From Flavobacterium sp. SH_e (GTDB lineage Bacteria > Bacteroidota > Bacteroidia > Flavobacteriales > Flavobacteriaceae), in contig NZ_JAOVZN010000005.1 of NCBI RefSeq assembly GCF_025717045.1, positions 434,001 to 498,000 of the forward strand: a stretch of DNA of 64,000 nucleotides, written 5' to 3'. Under the pieces are notes generated by a model that saw nothing but the letters and a program-made list of their open reading frames with translations, was not told where the DNA came from and ran no database searches. The translations under genes were made by a program, and so were the position numbers. Shown piece by piece: positions 1-6,626 of this stretch. Each line of letters begins with the position of its first letter. The stretch's first letter is position 1.

Positions 1-2
1 TT

Positions 3-269
3 ATTATTAAATATGATGAGTTAGTCTTAAAAACAAACTGCTGGATAGAAAATGAAGAAGACTTAGAAAAAGTATCAGATAAGATAAGTAGGAATCTTAT
101 AATTTTAGAAAAAACACATAGAGGTCAACTTTTTAAAACAAAATATGAAATTTATATGGAGCCTGAAATATTAAGGATGAAACTTGCATTAAAATATGAA
201 TTAGACTTTTACTATAATCCCAGTAATTTTGATGATAATCTGCTGGATTTTGAATTTTTATTTCAATAA
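3..269 (+). CDS. C-terminal fragment of a hypothetical protein (5' truncated by window edge)
   Basis: An open frame enters from the left edge and runs 88 codons to TAA at 267-269. The visible part is rich in Lys, Glu, Ile and Leu and ends in an acidic and aromatic tail (LLDFEFLFQ). There is no start codon in the window, so the protein is certainly longer. Codon use is AT-rich like the neighbouring genes. An antisense frame at 133-339 is its shadow. I recognise no family. It looks like a mixed alpha/beta cytoplasmic protein with no membrane segment in the visible portion. Confidence 0.6.
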   Translation: MIKYDELVLKTNCWIENEEDLEKVSDKISRNLIILEKTHRGQLFKTKYEIYMEPEILRMKLALKYELDFYYNPSNFDDNLLDFEFLFQ

Positions 270-431
270 ATCTTACCTTTCGATTAAATTTAGACAACGA
301 TAGTGCAGATTTGCAATCCACGCTATCGGGCAGTTTCATGCTATAGATTTTTTAACCTACACTATAATCGAGGAAAAACAATTTTAAGAATAATACTACT
401 TTTTAAACTATTAAACCAACTTCTTTTTTAA

Positions 432-439
432 TATATTTG
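432..439 (+). promoter_or_regulatory. Candidate -7 promoter element (TATATTTG)
   Basis: TATATTTG matches the Bacteroidota -7 consensus TAnnTTTG exactly. No clean TTG lies 17-23 bp upstream. The predicted start of transcription is about 15 nt before the short ORF at 459, so this would drive the leader ORF and the 77-residue gene. Confidence 0.45.
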
Positions 440-458
440 CAGTCCTAAAAGTTAAGAC

Positions 459-572
459 ATGATTACAGAAAAAAAGTTTGCCCGTGTGGTATGGTGGCGG
501 TATTGGAAACAACTGCAACGCGTTCTTAACTGCGTAGGACACCTAACCTACGCGGGTTTTATATTTCCCTAA
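459..572 (+). CDS. Possible 37-residue Trp-rich leader peptide or small protein
   Basis: ATG at 459 opens a 37-codon frame ending TAA 570-572. The peptide is basic and aromatic, with Trp at residues 12, 13 and 16 (motif VVWWRYWKQLQ). Its start is preceded by a 14-bp sequence, CCTAAAAGTTAAGA (444-457), that is repeated exactly before the next gene (568-581), so both starts share a leader. The coding interval is unusually GC-rich for this locus and overlaps strong potential RNA hairpins. It could therefore be a leader peptide, a true small protein, or only a by-product of a structured RNA. Confidence 0.35.
   Translation: MITEKKFARVVWWRYWKQLQRVLNCVGHLTYAGFIFP
518..566 (+). promoter_or_regulatory. 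Attenuator-like alternative hairpins with terminator-like T-tract
   Basis: GCGTAGG (532-538) can pair with CCTACGC (547-553) across an 8-nt loop, followed by GGGTTTTATATTT, like an intrinsic terminator 20-30 nt before the downstream ATG at 584. The 5' arm is also able to pair with ACGCG at 518-522, and the 3' arm with CCCGTGTGG at 481-489, so the structures are mutually exclusive. This is the arrangement expected of a transcription attenuator. No experiment or homologue comparison was possible. Confidence 0.35.
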
Positions 573-583
573 AAGTTAAGATT

Positions 584-817
584 ATGAGTACCAAAACCCT
601 TTCAAAAGAAGCCGAAATCGGTCTAATGAATTTCTTCAACGACAGAATTGACCCACTCGATATGGCGAGAGCCATAAGACAGGTAAATCTAACCCTCGCA
701 TTGGGCGTTCTAAACGATCAAGAAAACATTCAGTTAAACGCTGCCAAACTTGGAGACAGCTTCTATTGGCTCAATGAACTAGCCGAAATTTTAGATCCTT
801 ATCTGGATTTGGAGTAA
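584..817 (+). CDS. Hypothetical protein, 77 aa
   Basis: ATG at 584, stop at 815-817. It is an acidic, predicted all-helical protein with no signal peptide or membrane segment; the sequence contains RIDPLDMARAIRQVNL and an acidic end (DPYLDLE). I cannot assign a family. It lies 11 nt after the Trp-rich short ORF and repeats that ORF's start-proximal leader, so the two are probably one transcript. A strong hairpin terminator follows at 844. No function is inferred. Confidence 0.7.
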   Translation: MSTKTLSKEAEIGLMNFFNDRIDPLDMARAIRQVNLTLALGVLNDQENIQLNAAKLGDSFYWLNELAEILDPYLDLE

Positions 818-843
818 AGGTTTATTTCTTTTTGAAAAAAATT

Positions 844-883
844 AAAACCCTCAGTTCTTTAAAAGATTGAGGGTTTTGTTTTT
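844..883. terminator. Bidirectional intrinsic terminator
   Basis: AAAACCCTCA (844-853) pairs perfectly with TGAGGGTTTT (868-877), followed by GTTTTT. The other strand also runs into a T-rich stretch. It sits between the convergent 77-aa gene and the SDR gene and can serve both. Confidence 0.75.
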
Positions 884-897
884 CAGTGGAAATATTT

Positions 898-1641
898 TTA
901 TCCCAAACTCATCCCGCCATCCATAATAACATCCGCTCCAGTCATAAATACCGCAGCCTCACTACTTAAATGTGAAACCATTTTTGCGACATCTTCCGCC
1001 CTTCCCATTTGTTTTAGTGGGACTTTTTCTACTACGACATCCATAATGCTTTTTACGGTGGTTTCGTCTAGGCCTACTTTGTTCATGACTTCGGTTTGAG
1101 TTGGTCCTGGGCTAACCGAATTGACACGAATCTTTCTTGGTGCTAATTCTAATGCCGCCGATCTCATAAACGAATTCAAAGCCGTTTTACTCGCCGAATA
1201 AACCGAAGATCCTGGACCTGGCATACTCGCAGTATTCGAAGAAAGAAATACCACCGAAGCGCCATCTTTCAGAATCGGGATAAATTTGTTTAAAGTGAAA
1301 AAAGCACCTTTTAGATTCACGTTCATAATATTGTCGTACAACTCTTCTGTGGTATGTTCGATCATTCCTAAACCTGCAATTCCTGCATTGATAAACAAAA
1401 TATCAACCGAACCGAAATCGGCTTTTACTTGAACTGCCAATTTTTCAATATCCGAAATATTCGATTGGTCTGCTGTTATGGCTGTAACGCCTAGTTCTAA
1501 AGCTGCTTTTTCTATAGCTTCTTTTCTTCTTCCTGTAATGATTACGTTTGCGCCTTGTTCTTTTAACTGTTTGGCTGCTGCGTAACCTATTCCGCTGTTT
1601 CCGCCTGTTATAACGGCTGTTTTATTTTTTAGATTTTCCAT
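898..1641 (-). CDS. Short-chain dehydrogenase/reductase (SDR)
   Basis: A classical SDR of 247 residues, the usual length. It has the nucleotide-binding motif TGGNSGIG (12-19), two Arg at 38-39 that favour NADP(H), NAG at 85-87, catalytic Ser around 134-135, and the YxxxK pair Tyr148/Lys152. The C-terminal part (MTGADVIMDGG) is typical of the family. It probably reduces or oxidises a carbonyl/alcohol in the cytosol; the substrate is not predictable. Its promoter region carries an operator-like sequence almost identical to that before the HxlR gene at 6016, suggesting control by that regulator. The start is well supported by a TATCTTTG element 27 nt upstream. Confidence 0.9.
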   Translation of the reverse strand: MENLKNKTAVITGGNSGIGYAAAKQLKEQGANVIITGRRKEAIEKAALELGVTAITADQSNISDIEKLAVQVKADFGSVDILFINAGIAGLGMIEHTTEELYDNIMNVNLKGAFFTLNKFIPILKDGASVVFLSSNTASMPGPGSSVYSASKTALNSFMRSAALELAPRKIRVNSVSPGPTQTEVMNKVGLDETTVKSIMDVVVEKVPLKQMGRAEDVAKMVSHLSSEAAVFMTGADVIMDGGMSLG

Positions 1642-1667
1642 TTTGTATGTGTTTAAAATTAATGAGA

Positions 1668-1675
1668 CAAAGATA
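1668..1675 (-). promoter_or_regulatory. -7 element of the SDR gene (TATCTTTG)
   Basis: On the minus strand TATCTTTG matches TAnnTTTG, about 27 nt before the SDR start codon. Confidence 0.5.
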
Positions 1676-1684
1676 AATTCAAAA

Positions 1685-1703
1685 TGGTATCACTTTGTAA
1701 CCA
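1685..1703. promoter_or_regulatory. Operator-like site shared with the HxlR gene
   Basis: The 19-bp sequence TGGTATCACTTTGTAACCA differs by one base from that at 5965-5983 before the HxlR gene. It has inverted TGGT/ACCA ends. Here it lies just upstream of the SDR -7 element, in the spacer/-33 zone, where a bound protein would block transcription. Further half-site-like words GTATC and GTATACC follow at 1704-1720. HxlR binding is an inference. Confidence 0.5.
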
Positions 1704-1915
1704 GTATCATGGAGTATACCAGAAATACATTTTAACATTATAAACGCATTTAAAAATCAGTTTTGTTTAAAAGTCCATTCTTAATGTTAAATATATAGTT
1801 CTCTTTTTTTTGTTTTTTGGTTAAAATCCTCCGATTTATTCAGATTTTTAATCCAATTTTCTTAATTTATTTCTAAAACTTCATTAAACGCAAGTTAAAA
1901 GTTAACAGGAATTCA

Positions 1916-1945
1916 TTGAGGTTCTTGCAATAAAGCGTATATTTG
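1916..1945 (+). promoter_or_regulatory. Promoter of the kai operon (TTG-N19-TATATTTG)
   Basis: TTG at 1916-1918 and TATATTTG at 1938-1945, spaced by 19 bp, fit the Bacteroidota promoter consensus fully. The expected transcription start is some 15-20 nt before the GTG start of kaiC. The rest of the 327-bp gap upstream (1642-1968) holds only the SDR promoter and operator. Confidence 0.6.
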
Positions 1946-1968
1946 AGTTAATACAGAAATTTATTATC

Positions 1969-3642
1969 GTGCAAGAAAAAACAAAATCATATAGTTTTAT
2001 ATTTCCAAAAACTCCTACTGGAGTCGACGGACTAGACGAGATTACGGAAGGAGGATTTCCGCAAGGACGACCAACCTTAATCTGCGGTGGCGCTGGATGC
2101 GGCAAAACATTATTATCTATGCAATTCCTAATTAAAGGAATTACAGAATATGACGAACCCGGAGTTTTCATGTCTTTTGAAGAACCCTCGGACGATCTTA
2201 CGCTAAATGTTAAATCATTAGGCTTTGACCTTGAACAGCTTAAAAAAGATAAAAAACTGGTTGTAGATCATGTCCGCGTTGAAAGATCGGAAATTGAAGA
2301 AGCAGGCGAATATGATCTTGACGGTTTATTTATCCGTTTAGGACACGCTATAGATTCTATAAAAGCGACTCGTGTTGTATTGGATACCATCGAATCACTT
2401 TTTGCTGGTTTAGACAATCAGGCTATTTTAAGAGCTGAATTACGACGATTATTTCATTGGCTCAAAACAAAAGGTGTAACAGCAATTATTACAGGAGAAC
2501 GCGGCGAAGCAACTTTAACCCGCCAAGGTCTGGAAGAATATGTGTCAGATTGTGTTATTGTATTAGATCATCGTGTAATTGAGCAAGTTTCGACCAGAAG
2601 GCTTCGAATTGTAAAATACAGAGGTTCAACACATGGAACAAACGAATATCCGTTTTTAATTGATGAAGATGGAATTTCAGTGCTTCCTATTACTTCTTTG
2701 AAATTAGATAATGAGGTTTCTTCAGATGTTATTTCGACAGGTGTTCCAGGCTTAAATGAAATGTTTAACGGCGGAGGGTTTTATCGCGGCAGTAATATTT
2801 TGGTTTCGGGTACTGCAGGAACAGCAAAAACTACCGTTGCAAGTTATTTTGCCAACGAACAATGCAAAAAGAAGGAGAGAACGATTTATTTCGCTTTTGA
2901 AGAGTCTCCACAGCAATTGGTTCGTAACATGAAATCGATTGGTATTGATCTTGAAAAACACATCAAAGGTGGTTTATTGCAGATTCATTCGTCACGTCCA
3001 TCGTTGAATGGTCTGGAACTGCATTTGCTTACGCTGAGAAAACTTATCAAAGAGTTTAATCCAACCACCATCGTAATTGATCCAATCAGTAATCTTATCT
3101 CTGTAGGAAGCGAGCATGAAGTTCGATCAATGCTCGTTCGATTAATTGATATGCTGAAAGCCAATAATATAACTGCTTTATTTACATCCTTAAATAAACA
3201 AACCGAAAATTTCAGACCCGATTTGGCAGAAGAATCTGTATCTTCACTAGTAGATACCTGGATAACGGTACGCGATATGGAAGGTATTGGCGAAAGAAAC
3301 CGCGGTATTTTTATCGTTAAAGCAAGAGGAATGGGACATTCTAATCAAGTTAGAGAGTTCGTAATCACAAGCAACGGAATCGAATTATTGGATGTAGAAT
3401 TTGGTCCGCAGGGAATTTTAACGGGTACAGCAAGACAATCGCATCAGTTTAAGAAAACCATTTCTAATATTAAGCTTCAAAACGAAATAAGCAGAAAAGA
3501 CAGGGAAATTGAGCGCAAACGCAAACTTCTCGAGGCTAATATTGAAGCATTAAGAACCGAATTCGAATCGGCTGCAGAAGAACTAAGTATCCTTAAAGCA
3601 ACAGAAGAATTGCAGGAAAAACTGTCTTCTAAGAAAAAATAA
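1969..3642 (+). CDS. kaiC: KaiC-like double RecA-type ATPase
   Basis: A 557-residue KaiC homologue with GTG start. Domain CI (about 15-250) has Walker A GGAGCGKT (40-47) and catalytic Glu pair 71-72. Domain CII (about 255-480) has P-loop GTAGTAKT (281-288), where Ala286 replaces the usual Gly before Lys, and Glu pair 311-312. Aligned by eye with cyanobacterial KaiC, the Ser431/Thr432 phosphorylation pair reads Ser425-Ser426 (VSSLVDTW). A C-terminal coiled coil (about 495-557) replaces the short KaiC tail. In cyanobacteria KaiC is the clock ATPase/autokinase; homologues in non-phototrophs are linked to stress or timer functions. It is followed at 5 nt by two kaiB genes and then a kinase and a response regulator, clearly one operon. 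True circadian function is unproven. Confidence 0.92.
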   Translation: MQEKTKSYSFIFPKTPTGVDGLDEITEGGFPQGRPTLICGGAGCGKTLLSMQFLIKGITEYDEPGVFMSFEEPSDDLTLNVKSLGFDLEQLKKDKKLVVDHVRVERSEIEEAGEYDLDGLFIRLGHAIDSIKATRVVLDTIESLFAGLDNQAILRAELRRLFHWLKTKGVTAIITGERGEATLTRQGLEEYVSDCVIVLDHRVIEQVSTRRLRIVKYRGSTHGTNEYPFLIDEDGISVLPITSLKLDNEVSSDVISTGVPGLNEMFNGGGFYRGSNILVSGTAGTAKTTVASYFANEQCKKKERTIYFAFEESPQQLVRNMKSIGIDLEKHIKGGLLQIHSSRPSLNGLELHLLTLRKLIKEFNPTTIVIDPISNLISVGSEHEVRSMLVRLIDMLKANNITALFTSLNKQTENFRPDLAEESVSSLVDTWITVRDMEGIGERNRGIFIVKARGMGHSNQVREFVITSNGIELLDVEFGPQGILTGTARQSHQFKKTISNIKLQNEISRKDREIERKRKLLEANIEALRTEFESAAEELSILKATEELQEKLSSKKK

Positions 3643-3647
3643 ATCAA

Positions 3648-3941
3648 ATGAAAAAAGAAGTAGCCGAATGGCAATTATTGCTTTATATAGCAGGGCAAAC
3701 GCCAAAATCTATCAAAGCGCTGGAGAATATAAAGAAGTATGCCGAGGAACATTTAAAAGGAAAATACAGCATCGAGATTATCGATTTGCTGAAGAATCCA
3801 CAATTGGCAGAAGGCGATCAAATTTTGGCCGTACCTACTTTGGTGCGCAAATTTCCTGAGCCCATACGTAAAATTATAGGTGACCTTTCTAATGAAGAAA
3901 GAGTGCTTGTAGGTCTTAACATTAAACCTATAAAATCTTAA
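3648..3941 (+). CDS. kaiB: KaiB-like protein 1
   Basis: A 97-residue, single-domain KaiB with the family's typical length. The thioredoxin-like/KaiB fold signature is visible: N-terminal strand (QLLLYIAG), helix with KALENIKKY, strand YSIEIIDLL, and the conserved segment [12 protein letters not shown] followed by IIGDLS. KaiB proteins bind the KaiC CI ring after switching fold; that role is known for cyanobacteria and inferred here. It starts 5 nt after kaiC and ends 3 nt before the second kaiB. Its sequence clearly differs from KaiB 2, so the pair is an old duplication. Confidence 0.9.
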   Translation: MKKEVAEWQLLLYIAGQTPKSIKALENIKKYAEEHLKGKYSIEIIDLLKNPQLAEGDQILAVPTLVRKFPEPIRKIIGDLSNEERVLVGLNIKPIKS

Positions 3942-3944
3942 ATC

Positions 3945-4244
3945 ATGGAAGATTCATCTGATGGCACAAGTACAACCAAACATAAGTTTATGCTTTTTGT
4001 TTCAGGTATGTCTGTTAAATCAGGACATGCAATCGAAAATTTACGCAAAATCTGCGACACCTATTTCAAAGACAATTATGAATTAGAAATAATAGATATC
4101 AGCCGTGATAAAGAACAGGCAGTGATTCATCAAATTGTGGCGATTCCTACTTTGATTAAAACACAGCCAGAACCTAAAAGAATCATTTTGGGAGATTTAT
4201 CAGATCGGGAAAAGGTCTTATACATACTTAATATAAGCGAATAG
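3945..4244 (+). CDS. kaiB: KaiB-like protein 2
   Basis: A 99-residue KaiB homologue with a short polar N-terminal extension (MEDSSDGTSTTKHK) before the first strand (FMLFVSGMSV). The conserved AIPTLIKTQPEP and IILGDLSDREK segments match KaiB 1 and other KaiBs. It lies in tandem with KaiB 1 and is tightly coupled to the kinase gene, which begins 1 nt after its stop. Tandem KaiBs beside KaiC and a PAS kinase recur in non-cyanobacterial kai loci, with the second copy perhaps acting on the kinase rather than on KaiC. That division of labour is inference. Confidence 0.9.
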   Translation: MEDSSDGTSTTKHKFMLFVSGMSVKSGHAIENLRKICDTYFKDNYELEIIDISRDKEQAVIHQIVAIPTLIKTQPEPKRIILGDLSDREKVLYILNISE

Positions 4245-4245
4245 T

Positions 4246-5502
4246 TTGAAGGAGAATAAAAAAAATATAGCCGAATTACTAGCAGAAATTGAGTCATTGA
4301 AGGAAGAACTTTATGAGTCAAATAGTATTGTGCACGCTATAAAACAAGGTGATGTCGATGCGCTTGTAGTAAGCAGTAACGGAGTTCCTGAGATTTATTC
4401 ACTGGAAACCGCCGATTATACGTACCGTCTTCTTATTGAAAAATTTGGACAGGGCGCGTTGAGTATTTCAAGAAACGGATTGATACTGTATTGCAATGAG
4501 TATTTTTCGAAATTGGTTGGTATTCCGTCAGAAAAAATAATCGGGAATTACCTTAATCAATATTTTGTGAATCCCGAACAGTTTGTTTCGCTAATTGAAG
4601 CATTGCGCTACGGCATCACGACACATGAAATTCTTTTTAAATCGGAGAATGAAAAACAGACTTTTCCTGCTTATATTGCTTTAACAGATCTTGAACCTGC
4701 TGTAGAAGCGATTGGAATTGTAATTACCGATTTGACCGAAAAGAAAAAACACGAAGAAGCTTTATTTCGACATCAGAAAGAATTAGAGCAAAAAATCAAC
4801 GAACTCAATAAAACCAATCGCAATCTCGAGGAATTTATTCACGTGATCTCACACGATTTGAAAGAACCACTTCGAAAAATCGTCATGAACACCAGCAGGA
4901 TTGACGGAAGTTATTTTAAAGAAGCCGATACGAAAGCCATAAACGTCATGAAATTATCGGCCTTGCGTTTGAATTCGCTTGTCGATGATTTGGTTCAATA
5001 TTCCTCGCATACAGCGCAGGAAGAACGTACCGAAATAAATCTGGAAACTATAATTGCTCAGGTTATTGAAGATTTTGAAGTTGTAATAGCAGATAAAAAG
5101 GCACATATCAAAATGGGAAAACTGCCTATAATCAAAGCTTCCAGAGTGCAGATGAGACAACTTTTTTCCAATCTAATTTCAAATGCCATCAAATACAGCA
5201 AAACCAATATTGCTCCCATTATAGAAATTTCGCAGGAAGAAAATTTAGATAATGAAATACCAAATCAAAATGCTAAATTTGTAAAAGTGCAGATTAAAGA
5301 TAATGGTATTGGAATGGAAGAAAACCACTTGCTTAAAATCTTTATTATTTTTCAGCGTCTGCATGCCCGAAATGAATATTCAGGAAACGGTATAGGTCTC
5401 GCAATCTGTAAAAAGATCATGGAAAACCATTCCGGAAACATTACCGTTGAAAGCACCTTGAACGAAGGCACAACATTTAATCTTTACTTCCCAATCGTAT
5501 AA
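4246..5502 (+). CDS. PAS-domain sensor histidine kinase of the kai operon
   Basis: A 418-residue soluble kinase with TTG start placed 1 nt after kaiB2. It has an N-terminal coiled coil (1-30), a PAS domain (about 55-165), a linker coiled coil (165-195), a DHp domain with His203 (ISHDLKEPLR), and an HATPase domain with Asn309/Asn313, DNGIG (352-356) and GNGIGL (380-385). No membrane segments are seen, so the signal is cytosolic. The DHp/ATPase pair resembles phytochrome-type kinases that phosphorylate small response regulators. The next gene, 1 nt downstream, encodes such a regulator. Its role is probably output from, or input to, the Kai proteins. The first in-frame alternatives to TTG would remove the coil, so TTG is preferred. 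Confidence 0.88.
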   Translation: MKENKKNIAELLAEIESLKEELYESNSIVHAIKQGDVDALVVSSNGVPEIYSLETADYTYRLLIEKFGQGALSISRNGLILYCNEYFSKLVGIPSEKIIGNYLNQYFVNPEQFVSLIEALRYGITTHEILFKSENEKQTFPAYIALTDLEPAVEAIGIVITDLTEKKKHEEALFRHQKELEQKINELNKTNRNLEEFIHVISHDLKEPLRKIVMNTSRIDGSYFKEADTKAINVMKLSALRLNSLVDDLVQYSSHTAQEERTEINLETIIAQVIEDFEVVIADKKAHIKMGKLPIIKASRVQMRQLFSNLISNAIKYSKTNIAPIIEISQEENLDNEIPNQNAKFVKVQIKDNGIGMEENHLLKIFIIFQRLHARNEYSGNGIGLAICKKIMENHSGNITVESTLNEGTTFNLYFPIV

Positions 5503-5503
5503 A

Positions 5504-5908
5504 ATGCCACAAAAGTACAACTTACATATTATAATCGCCGAAGATGACATGGACGATGCCGATGTTATCACAGAAACTTTTACCAACAATCCTAATTTCA
5601 GCAAAGTAAGCCTTGTTGCCAATGGCGAAGAACTACTGAATTACCTTAAAAACCCTTCAAACGAAAATCCCGACGTTATTCTTACCGATATCAATATGCC
5701 TATTATTGATGGTATTGAAGCTTTGCAAGAAATCCTTAATAATGATGAATTAAAAAACATTCCGTGTTTTGTATATTCAACCAGCATTAATCCATCTTAT
5801 AAAGAAAAATGCGATGATTTGGGTGTAAAAGCTTATCTCATTAAACCATATTCTTTTGAAGCTTTCGCTGAAATCCCGAAAACTATCTTGAGTATTATTG
5901 AGGCTTAG
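5504..5908 (+). CDS. Single-domain response regulator (Rcp1-like)
   Basis: 134 residues, a receiver domain only. The acidic pocket EDD is at residues 13-15, the phospho-acceptor is Asp62 (VILTDINMP), and the conserved Lys occurs near 118 (LIKPYSF). There is no DNA-binding output domain, as in regulators that pair with phytochrome-like kinases or act through protein contacts. It is the last gene of the kai operon and almost abuts the kinase. The likely flow is kinase to this regulator to an unknown target. No terminator was found between it and the HxlR gene. Confidence 0.88.
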   Translation: MPQKYNLHIIIAEDDMDDADVITETFTNNPNFSKVSLVANGEELLNYLKNPSNENPDVILTDINMPIIDGIEALQEILNNDELKNIPCFVYSTSINPSYKEKCDDLGVKAYLIKPYSFEAFAEIPKTILSIIEA

Positions 5909-5964
5909 ATTTTGTTTTAAACTATTCAATTAAACTTTCTCTTTTTGTCATTTTTTTAGAATTA

Positions 5965-5983
5965 TGGTATAACTTTGTAACCA
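5965..5983 (+). promoter_or_regulatory. Operator/promoter of the HxlR gene
   Basis: TGGTATAACTTTGTAACCA repeats the SDR operator at 1685 with one change. It contains a perfect -7 element, TAACTTTG (5970-5977), so a protein bound here would repress the HxlR gene itself, suggesting autoregulation. Confidence 0.5.
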
Positions 5984-6015
5984 AAAAAAACATTCTAAAC
6001 TAATGCTATTTTGTT

Positions 6016-6351
6016 ATGGAAAGAAATCAGAAAGAAGAAGTACAGGCGCTTCAGGATACGTTGCATGTTTTGGGCGGAAAATGGCGTTTGCCAATTATCA
6101 ATTCGATCTGCAACGGAAATCATCGTTTCAGGGAAATTGAACGCAGTATTCCGGGAATTACTACACGAATGCTTTCGCGAGAACTCAAAGAGATGGAATT
6201 GAACATGCTGATCAAAAGAACCGAAGACCGCGATGCTGAAATTCAGGTAAAATATGAATCGACGCCCTATTGCAAATCATTTGGTCCTGTAATTGAAGAA
6301 ATGATCAAATGGGGAAAATTGCATCGAAAGGAAATCATCACAAACTCGTAA
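6016..6351 (+). CDS. HxlR-family transcriptional regulator
   Basis: A 111-residue winged-helix protein of HxlR type. It has the family signature LHVLGGKWRLPIINSI near the N-terminus, then FREIERSIPGITTRMLSRELKEME (helix-turn-helix), and a wing with KRTEDRDAEIQVKYE. The HxlR signature Cys early in the protein is missing, so thiol sensing by that residue is unlikely. HxlR proteins generally repress or activate a neighbouring redox enzyme. Here the probable target is the SDR gene at 898-1641, through the shared 19-bp site, although the kai operon now lies between them. A longer upstream frame is not needed; ATG 6016 gives the normal family N-terminus. Confidence 0.88.
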   Translation: MERNQKEEVQALQDTLHVLGGKWRLPIINSICNGNHRFREIERSIPGITTRMLSRELKEMELNMLIKRTEDRDAEIQVKYESTPYCKSFGPVIEEMIKWGKLHRKEIITNS

Positions 6352-6528
6352 TTGACATTGCCAGTATTACAACGATATAGTTGAAAGACAGATGTAATAA
6401 GCGTAATTTTTACACATAAAAAGTATCACAATAAAGCCTTAAAGACAACAATTTCTCGCATACTTTTTCAGCATTTTTGCCTAACTTAGCGCTCTGCATT
6501 TTGAAATGTAAAAATTAAAATAACCATT

Positions 6529-6592
6529 GTTTTTCTGCAAAACATTGAACGAAAAAACATTACTGTGCTTTTTCGTTCGTTTTTCTGCAAAA
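6529..6592 (+). promoter_or_regulatory. Hairpin and direct repeats in the gnd leader
   Basis: GAACGAAAAA (6547-6556) pairs with TTTTTCGTTC (6569-6578), followed by GTTTTTC, as in a terminator. It is flanked by a 14-bp direct repeat GTTTTTCTGCAAAA (6529-6542 and 6579-6592). It lies 35-100 nt before gnd and could terminate upstream transcription or attenuate gnd. Nothing else was recognised in 6352-6626. Confidence 0.45.
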
Positions 6593-6626
6593 AACAGCTT
6601 TCTAATAATTTAGTTAATTGAAAACT

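Noticed and set aside
480..557. tRNA-like sequence of 78 nt with a possible 7-bp acceptor stem and a D-loop-like GGTGGCGGTATTGG
   Set aside because: No T-loop consensus (GGTTCGA), no 7-nt anticodon loop with fitting stem and no CCA end; the region is better explained by a leader with alternative hairpins.
6618..6626. TTG start for gnd
   Set aside because: Adds three residues only; ATG 6627 gives the normal family N-terminus.
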